Positions 14,419 through 20,517 of a stretch of DNA of 20,517 nt are shown piece by piece. The DNA is from Acidobacteriota bacterium (GTDB taxonomy: Bacteria > Acidobacteriota > Terriglobia > UBA7540). Under the pieces are notes generated by a model. It saw nothing but the letters and a program-made list of their open reading frames with translations. It was not told where the DNA came from and did no database searches. Each line of letters opens with the position of its first letter. Position 1 is the first letter of the stretch. The stretch is from positions 1 to 20,517 of the forward strand of contig JAJYHU010000248.1 of the NCBI GenBank assembly GCA_021784615.1, read 5' to 3'. The position numbers and the translations under genes were made by a program.

Positions 14419-15843
14419 GATCACTCGGGAAACGCTATCAAATTCGGAACCGACGGCTGGCGCGGCATTATCGGCGACACTTTCACTTTTGAAAACGTGC
14501 GCCGCGTGGCAGCCGCCATTGCGCGCTACGTGCGCAGCGAAGGGCAGCCGGAGCGCGGCCTGGTGGTTGGATATGACATGCGCTTTCTCTCGCCCGAGGC
14601 CGCGCAAGAAGCCGCCCGGCAAGCCGCCGCAGAAGGCGTTCCGGTTTTTCTGGCTCTAGGCCCCACGCCGACCCCCGCCACAAGTTACGCGGTAGTGGCG
14701 CGGCGCGCGGCGGGCGCCATGATGGTCACGGCCAGCCACAATCCCAGCATCTGGAATGGCATCAAGTTCAAGGCCCCTTACGGAGGGTCAGCTTCTCCGG
14801 CCATCATGAAGCGGATTGAAAGCTACCTGCCGGACTCCGATCCAGGCGACATCCGGGCCAAGAGCCAAACCGCGGCGCAGATTGAACGGGTTGACCTGGT
14901 CACGCCTTATCTTGAGCGGCTGAAGGAACTGGTTCCGCTGGAGCGGATTCGATCGAGCGGACGGCGTTTTGTGATCGATCCCATGTTCGGAGCCGCGAGG
15001 GGCTGCCTCACCCGGCTTTTTGATGAGGCCGGCATCCCGTATTCCGAAATTCACGGCGAGCACAATCCGTTGTTTCCCGGCATCAATCCTGAGCCAATTG
15101 AGCCGCACATGGCCGCCTTGCGGCAGGCCGTGGTGGCCCATAAGGCCGACGCGGGCTTTGCGACGGACGGCGACGCCGACCGGATAGGAGCCGTCGACGC
15201 GCGCGGCAACTATGTGGACTCGCACAAGATTTTCTCCATTCTGCTCCGCCACCTGGCCGGGGATTTGCATCGGCAGGGCGAGGTGGTCAAGACTTTTTCA
15301 ACCACCCAGATGATCGACAAGCTGGCGGCCAAATACGGCTTGCCGCTCCACGTGACGCCCATCGGCTTTAAATATATTTGCGAGCTGATGCTGACGCGGA
15401 AGATCCTGATCGGCGGCGAAGAAAGCGGCGGAATCGCCGTGGGCGGGCATCTTCCGGAGCGCGACGGCATTTTGAATGCGCTTTATCTGGCCGACATTAT
15501 CGCCACCCGGGGAAAAGAACTCGGCGAACTGATCCGCGAACTCGAAGAGGAATTCGGGCCGCACCACTACGGCCGGGTTGACATGGAAATCGACATGGCC
15601 GTGGCGCATCGCGTGGTTCAAAAAGTCGGCGAGGGAAAACTGAAAGAGGTTGGCGGATTCAAAATCCTTTCGCTGAACGACCTGGACGGCGTAAAAATGA
15701 TCCTGGGTGATTCAGCCTGGCTGCTGTTCCGCGCCTCGGGAACTGAAAATCTTCTGCGCTTGTATGCGGAGGCTCCGTCCGGCCAGGAAGTGAAGGCCTT
15801 GCTTCACGCCGCGGTGGATTTCGCGCGCCGCCAGGAGGCGTAG
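14416..15843 (+). CDS. manB: Phosphomannomutase/phosphoglucomutase (alpha-D-phosphohexomutase)
   Basis: It converts mannose-6-phosphate to mannose-1-phosphate, linking ManA and ManC; many members also act on glucose phosphates. The four-domain family motifs are all present: KFGTDGWRG at the N-terminus, the phosphoserine loop VTASHNP with Ser107, the magnesium loop DGDADR (251-256), the sugar-binding loop GGEESGG (333-339), and the phosphate-binding RASGTE (439-444). The EESGG form is closer to phosphoglucomutases than to GlmM, so dual specificity is possible. Its place after manA and manC argues for a role in GDP-mannose synthesis. The start is taken as CTG 14416, giving 475 residues. A TTG at 14365, 1 nt after the manC stop, would add 17 residues of low-complexity sequence. 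Confidence 0.88.
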   Translation: MDHSGNAIKFGTDGWRGIIGDTFTFENVRRVAAAIARYVRSEGQPERGLVVGYDMRFLSPEAAQEAARQAAAEGVPVFLALGPTPTPATSYAVVARRAAGAMMVTASHNPSIWNGIKFKAPYGGSASPAIMKRIESYLPDSDPGDIRAKSQTAAQIERVDLVTPYLERLKELVPLERIRSSGRRFVIDPMFGAARGCLTRLFDEAGIPYSEIHGEHNPLFPGINPEPIEPHMAALRQAVVAHKADAGFATDGDADRIGAVDARGNYVDSHKIFSILLRHLAGDLHRQGEVVKTFSTTQMIDKLAAKYGLPLHVTPIGFKYICELMLTRKILIGGEESGGIAVGGHLPERDGILNALYLADIIATRGKELGELIRELEEEFGPHHYGRVDMEIDMAVAHRVVQKVGEGKLKEVGGFKILSLNDLDGVKMILGDSAWLLFRASGTENLLRLYAEAPSGQEVKALLHAAVDFARRQEA

Positions 15844-15855
15844 CTGCAAACTCCA

Positions 15856-16956
15856 ATGGATGAAGCAACTCGCGCCAAGCGTTATCACCGCACGGGACGC
15901 ATCCTGGGCGTTGCGGGATTCGTTGTGGATCTCGCTCTGCTCCTTTTCCTGATGTTTTCCGGCTGGAGCGTCGCGCTGCGCGCTTTTGCGGAGCATCTCG
16001 TTTCCCGCCCATCCCTGAGCCTGCTGATCTATCTCGCGCTCTTCGGGTTGATTTTTGAGGTTCCGGGAATCCCGCTCGCCTACGTGAAAGGATATTGGAT
16101 CGAGCACCGCTACGGCCTTTCGAATCTCACTTTCACGGGCTGGATAAAGGACGAACTGAAAGGCATGGCCGTCGGCGGGGCGCTGGCGGCGCTGGGAATG
16201 GAGTTTATTTATTGGACGATGCGGCGCTGGGCTGCCCATTGGTGGATCATTTCAGCCGCCGCGTTTATGGCCTTTTTTATTCTGCTCGCAAACGTCGCTC
16301 CTGTCCTGCTGTTCCCCATTTTTTTCAAGTTCAAGCCGGTGGAAGATTCCAATCTGACCGAACGGCTGCTCGAACTCACCCGGCGCGCCAAAACGCGCGT
16401 TCGCGGCGTCTTTGAGTGGAAGTTAAGCGAAAAAACCAAGAAGGCCAACGCCGCCCTGGTGGGCCTCGGAAACACCCGGCGGATTATCCTGTCCGACACG
16501 CTGCTCGAGAAGTTTGACGCGGACGAGGTGGAAGCGGTCCTGGCCCATGAACTGGGCCATCACGTGCATCACCACGTCTTCCGCGGAATGGTAGTCCAAA
16601 CGCTGATGACTTTTTTGGGATTTTACCTTGCGAACGCCTGCCTTTTGCACTGGGGGGCCGCGCTGGGCTTTCAGGGCTTGGCGGACTATGCAAACCTGCC
16701 GCTGCTGATTCTGGTGGGCACGGGGCTTTCCGTGATTCTGCTGCCGGGAGTGAACGTCCACTCGCGCTGGCTTGAGCGGCAGGCGGACGCATACGCGATC
16801 GAGGCCATTCCCAACCGCTCCGCATTCATCACCAGCATGGAGAAACTTGCCGAACTCAATCTTGCCGAGCGCCAACCGCCCGCCTGGATCGAGTTCATCT
16901 TCCACTCTCATCCGTCCATCAAAAAACGCATCGCCTTTGCCGAGCGCGCCCGCTGA
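15856..16956 (+). CDS. M48 family membrane metalloprotease, Ste24-like
   Basis: The product is 366 residues with about five to seven hydrophobic segments, an M48 N-terminal membrane region and a zinc-protease core. HELGH (231-235) gives the two zinc-binding His and the catalytic Glu. Glu307 in LERQADAYAIEAI is the expected third ligand. HSHPSIKKRIAF near the end is the conserved family tail. In eukaryotes Ste24 clips CAAX proteins. Bacterial relatives are thought to act in membrane-protein quality control, so the substrate here is unknown. The ATG at 15856 lies 12 nt after the phosphohexomutase stop; AGGAGG at 15833-15838 is rather far (17 nt). It closes the operon and converges on nusB, 46 bp away, where no clear terminator is seen. 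Confidence 0.9.
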   Translation: MDEATRAKRYHRTGRILGVAGFVVDLALLLFLMFSGWSVALRAFAEHLVSRPSLSLLIYLALFGLIFEVPGIPLAYVKGYWIEHRYGLSNLTFTGWIKDELKGMAVGGALAALGMEFIYWTMRRWAAHWWIISAAAFMAFFILLANVAPVLLFPIFFKFKPVEDSNLTERLLELTRRAKTRVRGVFEWKLSEKTKKANAALVGLGNTRRIILSDTLLEKFDADEVEAVLAHELGHHVHHHVFRGMVVQTLMTFLGFYLANACLLHWGAALGFQGLADYANLPLLILVGTGLSVILLPGVNVHSRWLERQADAYAIEAIPNRSAFITSMEKLAELNLAERQPPAWIEFIFHSHPSIKKRIAFAERAR

Positions 16957-17002
16957 CAGACGCTTCTGGCAGGCTTTGCATACGCCAGTGATAACGAGAC
17001 AT

Positions 17003-17428
17003 TCACGCCGTGGGCTTGGTTTGCGGGAGTGATTTGCGGATGGCGTCCAGGACGCCATTGACGAACTCGACGGATTCTTCCCCGGAAAAACGACGCGCGA
17101 GTTCGAGCGCCTCATTCATGACGACGGCCGGAGGAGTTTCAGGGTAATGAAGAAGTTCGTAAAGGGCCAGGCGCAGGACGTTGCGGTCGATGGCGGCCAT
17201 TCTTTCCACCCGCCAATGCTGCGATTGCCCGGCAATCAGGCGGTCGAGCGTGGAAACTTCTTGCACGGTTCCTTCAAATAAAGCGCGCGCAAAACCCTCA
17301 ACGTCCGGCGCAAGCTCGCGACCGCCAAGAAAACTTTGCAGGACGTAGGGAGCCGGATGCTGGCCCACTTCCCACTGAAAAAGCATTTGGAGAGCCAGCT
17401 CACGTGATTTTGTTCGAGATCCCATCAT
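17003..17428 (-). CDS. nusB: Transcription antitermination factor NusB
   Basis: NusB pairs with NusE (ribosomal protein S10) on boxA RNA and promotes antitermination in rRNA operons. The chosen ATG at 17428 gives 141 residues, the usual size. It has AGG at 17434-17436 upstream, and a second ATG follows directly at 17425. A longer frame to 17521 would overlap the enoyl-CoA hydratase gene and add an atypical leader. The helical domain shows SRELALQMLFQWEVG at the N-terminus, RNVLRLALYELLHYPETPP in the middle and EESVEFVNGVLDAI at the C-terminus, all characteristic. It is the last gene of the leftward set in the right end of the window. Confidence 0.93.
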   Translation of the reverse strand: MMGSRTKSRELALQMLFQWEVGQHPAPYVLQSFLGGRELAPDVEGFARALFEGTVQEVSTLDRLIAGQSQHWRVERMAAIDRNVLRLALYELLHYPETPPAVVMNEALELARRFSGEESVEFVNGVLDAIRKSLPQTKPTA

Positions 17429-17486
17429 GGATACCTGGACCGAAAAACCGCTTGGCGACTGAACCGCTTTGCCGGCGCATGCGTGG

Positions 17487-18269
17487 TCACTTTCCTGTAA
17501 ATTTTGCCGGGCGTTTCTCAAGGAAAGCCCTGGCGCCTTCTTTCATGTCAGCCGTGGCGCACGCGAGGCCGAATAAATCCGCTTCCAGCATCTCGCCCTG
17601 CTCCCTCGGCATCTCGATTCCGCGATGGACGGCTTCAAGAGCGTACCGGACGGCCACAGGCGCCTGAGCCGCGATCTTGCGCGCCGCCGCTTCCGCAGCC
17701 GCCAGCAGTTCGGAAGCGCCCACAACCTGGTTCACCAATCCGATGCGCCAGGCTTCCTGGGCGCTGATCGGGTCGCCGCCCAGAATCATTTCAAGCGCGC
17801 GGCCTTTGCCGACGAGGCGCGGAAGGCGCTGCGACCCCGCATAGCCGGGAATAAGGCCAAGCTTAATTTCCGGCTGGCCGAACCGGGCGTTTTCCGACGC
17901 AATGCGCAGCGTGCAGGCCATCGCCAACTCGCAACCACCGCCGAGCGCCAGCCCATTCACCGCGGCGATCACCGGCTTCCCCAGATTCTCAACCAGGCTC
18001 ATCAGCTGCTGGCCACGCCTTGCCGTTTCCCGAGCCAGCGCCGGCGTAAGCGCCGCCAGCTCATTGATATCGGCTCCGGCGGCAAAGGCCTTCTCGCCCG
18101 CTCCGGTCAGGATCACGGCGCGGATATCTTCCGCCTTCGCGATTTCATGGAAGCAGCTTGCGAGCTCCTCGATGGCCCGCGCGTTGAGGGCGTTCAGCTT
18201 CTGCGGACGGTGAAGCGTTACCGTGGCGATTTCTGCACGAACGTCATAGAGAAGCGTATCATAGTTCAT
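17487..18269 (-). CDS. Enoyl-CoA hydratase/isomerase (crotonase family)
   Basis: The ATG at 18269, preceded by GGGGGTGA, gives 260 residues, the standard length. The longer frame to 18383 would run into the neighbouring TPR gene. Oxyanion-hole motifs are FAAGADI (62-68) and NGLALGGGCELA (105-116). Both catalytic acids of true hydratases are present: Glu114 and Glu134 (in GQPEIKLGLIPGYAG), 20 residues apart as in rat crotonase. It should hydrate trans-2-enoyl-CoA in beta-oxidation or butanoyl-CoA metabolism. The block usually reading P-G-x-G-G-T-Q-R-L has Ala-Gly-Ser in place of Gly-Gly-Thr, a mild change. Other crotonase activities cannot be excluded. The neighbours, a TPR-GAF protein and NusB, do not reveal the pathway. 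Confidence 0.88.
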   Translation of the reverse strand: MNYDTLLYDVRAEIATVTLHRPQKLNALNARAIEELASCFHEIAKAEDIRAVILTGAGEKAFAAGADINELAALTPALARETARRGQQLMSLVENLGKPVIAAVNGLALGGGCELAMACTLRIASENARFGQPEIKLGLIPGYAGSQRLPRLVGKGRALEMILGGDPISAQEAWRIGLVNQVVGASELLAAAEAAARKIAAQAPVAVRYALEAVHRGIEMPREQGEMLEADLFGLACATADMKEGARAFLEKRPAKFTGK

Positions 18270-18327
18270 CGTATTCACCCCCGTGAAGACCGCTTGGCCC
18301 GCCGCGGCAAGGCTGGGGCGGCTCCCG

Positions 18328-20517
18328 TCATGCCGGCTGTTCGTCAAAGGAAGAAACAAGAATTTCGGTTTCACCTTTTTCACGAACCCGGTCCATTAAG
18401 GAATCAAGCCGATTGACGGCTTCAGTCACTCCGTCGACAGCGTCGAATCCCGCCCCCAAAGGAAGATCGCAAATCGCGGCGCAAAAATCGAGCGGGCGTC
18501 CCGCGTCAAATTCGATTTTACCCAGATCGTCCCGCAGCTTTTCAACGGCGCGCCGGGCCTGCGCGGCCGGCGTGTCCGGAAAGCAGACGGCGACAGTGCA
18601 GGGGCCGTAGCGGACCGCAATATCGTTCTGGCGAAGGTGCGCCGAGAAGAACTGGCTAACTTGCTGAAGATAGCTCTGGAGCTTCGCCTCGCCGAAGTTC
18701 CTGACCAGCTCCGAAGCGCCGCGAGGTTCCATCAGGCAAACTGCCAGAGGCCGCGATTGCTCTTTCGAGCGGCCGGCTTCCGCCAGCAGGCAGTCAACAT
18801 ACGCCGCGCGAGGCAGCAGGCCCGTCGCCGGGTCCGTCCCCGCCAGCGAGCGCACCAGCCTGCGCAATTTCGCATTGTTGATGGCGGTCACCACTTGCGG
18901 CCCGACAGCTTCCAGCAGCAGCTTCTCGTCCGGCGTCCATTCCCGCCCGGCGCGGCACTGCTCCACCAGCAAGAGCCCGACGCGCTCCTCCTTGTCAATC
19001 AGGGGTATTCCCAAAAGCGAAACGACGCCGAGCGCCTGAATATCTCGCCCGATGGGCTGAAGCGCCTCTAAGCTCGCCACCTCGCGGGCCGCCCATTCCC
19101 CGGAATGCGCGTTTTCGCGGCGCATAAAAAAAGCATAGACTCTTGCTGCCGTCGCGGCGCCGGAAGGAGGCGTACCCGGACTCAGGTATTCCGCCGCAAG
19201 AACCGGCGGCAATCCCACCGAACCCATCGCCGCCCAGCACCGGTCGGCATCGAGGGCCCGGCCAATCTGCTCAACGGCGATATCCATCACTCTTTCCGGG
19301 CTTCCTTCGCGATAGATGCGGGTGGTGATTCTGGAAATTTTTCTAAATTCCTCAAGCGGTTGTGGAACGCCCTGCCTTTGCGCGTTTGCGGGTTCCTGAA
19401 CGGCCTCGGTCGCCTCGGCCTCCGCGGCGGGCGTCGGCGTGGGAAGAAAACCGGCGGCGTCATAAAGGTCCTGCAGACGGTCGTTCCCCTCCTGCGCGCC
19501 GGGATAAAGACGGTTGATTCTTTTAAGCGTGTCCTCGAGCTTTGCGGACAGCCGATAGCGCTGATACATCTCGCTCTCAACGAGCAGGTCATCGAGGGTC
19601 ACCGCGCCGTCTTCCTCCGGACTTTCGCTGTCCAAGCCCGTCAGCACGGATCGGTCCGAACCAGGCACTTGCAAACGGTTGGCAATGCTCTTGTACCAGA
19701 CCGGGTCCAGATGTCCTTCAAGATTCAGCAGCCGGTCCTGATGCCCGGCTCCATAAGGGTCCACATCAATGATTTTATCCAGGGTTTCAGCGGCATGATC
19801 GTACTGCTCGCTAGCCAGGTAAAGGTGGAACAGCCGCGCCAGCGAGCGCCGCACGCCCGCGTCCCGGTTCAGTTCATTGTACAGAGCCACCAGCATTTCC
19901 AAAATTTCAAGATTATCCTCATCCGCCTGGTGCGCCCTTTCCACGATGGCCACAAAATCGCTCTTCTTGCCCTGCTGATAGAAACGGCCCTTAATCTCTT
20001 GAATGAGCGACAAGGCTTTCTCAATCTCGTTCCCATTGAGCAGCCCTTTGATGAGTTGCTCGACCATCCCGATCGCTTCGGGGTCGGATTGATAAATTTT
20101 CCGGCAAAGCGGCTGCGCCTTTCCGTAATCGTTCGTATCGAGATAGGCTTGCGCCAGAAGCCGGAGGACGGCAAAGTCATCAGGCCTTGATTGAACAACC
20201 CGCTCGAGCAATGCCACGGCGTCAGCCGAGCGGCCTTGAGCAAGCGCCGCCTCCGCCGCCCTAAGACATCCTTCCTGATTCGCGGGATCGAGCTTGTGCG
20301 CCCGCGCCACCCAATCCGCCCATCGATCTTCCATTCCCTTTTGGCGGGCAAGCTCAGCGCCTTTAAGAAACTCGGCGGCAGCCTGCTCCATCCGGCCCGC
20401 CTGGGCTGCGAGTTCGCCAAGCTCCGCATGGGCTTCCATATCCTCGGGATCGAGATCGACGATATGTTGCAGGCAATCGAGCGCAAGCGCCTTTTCCCCG
20501 GCCGCGCGATACGCTTG
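18328..20517 (-). CDS. TPR-GAF protein with degenerate GGDEF domain; 5' end outside window
   Basis: The frame stays open to the window edge, and the 26 codons beyond the ATG at 20439 read as TPR sequence (ALDCLQHIVDLDPED), so the true start lies to the right. Numbering from 20439: TPR-like helical repeats fill about 1-240, ending in an Ala/Pro linker near 335-355. A GAF-type sensor domain spans about 370-525 (RITTRIYREG ... LLGIPLIDKEERVGLLLVEQ). A GGDEF-fold domain at about 535-690 begins with TDPATGLLPRAAY, where active enzymes have D-x-L-T-G-L-x-N-R. At the active site the usual R-Y-G-G-D-E-F is R-Y-G-P-C-T-V, and the metal-binding Asp of strand 1 is missing. Diguanylate cyclase activity is therefore not expected. 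The protein may act as a scaffold or sensor. No transmembrane segment is visible in the portion present. Confidence 0.8.
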   Translation of the reverse strand, partial: QAYRAAGEKALALDCLQHIVDLDPEDMEAHAELGELAAQAGRMEQAAAEFLKGAELARQKGMEDRWADWVARAHKLDPANQEGCLRAAEAALAQGRSADAVALLERVVQSRPDDFAVLRLLAQAYLDTNDYGKAQPLCRKIYQSDPEAIGMVEQLIKGLLNGNEIEKALSLIQEIKGRFYQQGKKSDFVAIVERAHQADEDNLEILEMLVALYNELNRDAGVRRSLARLFHLYLASEQYDHAAETLDKIIDVDPYGAGHQDRLLNLEGHLDPVWYKSIANRLQVPGSDRSVLTGLDSESPEEDGAVTLDDLLVESEMYQRYRLSAKLEDTLKRINRLYPGAQEGNDRLQDLYDAAGFLPTPTPAAEAEATEAVQEPANAQRQGVPQPLEEFRKISRITTRIYREGSPERVMDIAVEQIGRALDADRCWAAMGSVGLPPVLAAEYLSPGTPPSGAATAARVYAFFMRRENAHSGEWAAREVASLEALQPIGRDIQALGVVSLLGIPLIDKEERVGLLLVEQCRAGREWTPDEKLLLEAVGPQVVTAINNAKLRRLVRSLAGTDPATGLLPRAAYVDCLLAEAGRSKEQSRPLAVCLMEPRGASELVRNFGEAKLQSYLQQVSQFFSAHLRQNDIAVRYGPCTVAVCFPDTPAAQARRAVEKLRDDLGKIEFDAGRPLDFCAAICDLPLGAGFDAVDGVTEAVNRLDSLMDRVREKGETEILVSSFDEQPA

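Noticed and set aside
16966..16988. CTGGC ... GCCAG stem between the M48 gene and nusB as a shared terminator
   Set aside because: Five base pairs with a 13-nt loop and no T-run are not convincing.

Overview
The window looks like chromosomal DNA from a member of the Acidobacteriota. The best marker is the gene at 1328-2491 (minus): a secreted von Willebrand factor A protein of the kind named for acidobacteria. GC-rich coding sequence, many small exported proteins of unknown function, and a stand-alone TonB C-terminal protein fit the same group. This assignment rests on recognised protein families and not on a search. I see no rRNA, tRNA, CRISPR array, integrase, transposase or phage gene.

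Left part (1-4868). A TonB C-terminal-domain protein, cut by the window edge, and a small exported protein run rightward. They converge on a leftward block, gltX - rlmB - VWA protein (glutamyl-tRNA synthetase, 23S rRNA 2'-O-methyltransferase, secreted VWA protein), with gaps of about 50 bp.

Middle part (5117-9633). Divergent from gltX, three rightward genes encode envelope or exported proteins: a multispanning acyltransferase of the NagX/HGSNAT type, a secreted proline-rich protein with a compact C-terminal module, and a Tat-exported GH92 alpha-mannosidase. Together they suggest handling of mannose- or amino-sugar-containing glycans outside the cytoplasm. That link is inference.

Intergenic region (9634-10465). 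This 832-bp gap is the least explained DNA in the window. It holds an AT-rich stretch (79 G+C in the 240 bases 9841-10080, counted by hand), with a 19-bp direct repeat, T-tracts spaced exactly 11 bp apart that should curve the DNA, a small hairpin with a T-rich tail, and a good sigma-70-like promoter for coaD whose -10 box overlaps a perfect 7-bp inverted repeat.

Right part (10466-16956). A compact rightward operon: coaD (coenzyme A synthesis), a class I aminotransferase, then the full route from fructose-6-phosphate to GDP-mannose (manA, manC, a phosphohexomutase), and a Ste24-like M48 membrane protease. The phosphohexomutase has no ATG in a sensible place. A strong Shine-Dalgarno site points instead to a CTG start.

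Far right (17003-20517), leftward and convergent: a TPR-GAF protein with a decayed GGDEF domain (running off the window), a crotonase-family enoyl-CoA hydratase, and nusB.

I found no clearly new defence, mobile or biosynthetic system. The items most worth a second look are the curved AT-rich intergenic region with its coaD promoter hairpin, the CTG start, the VWA protein without a recognisable MIDAS, and the inactive GGDEF fusion.
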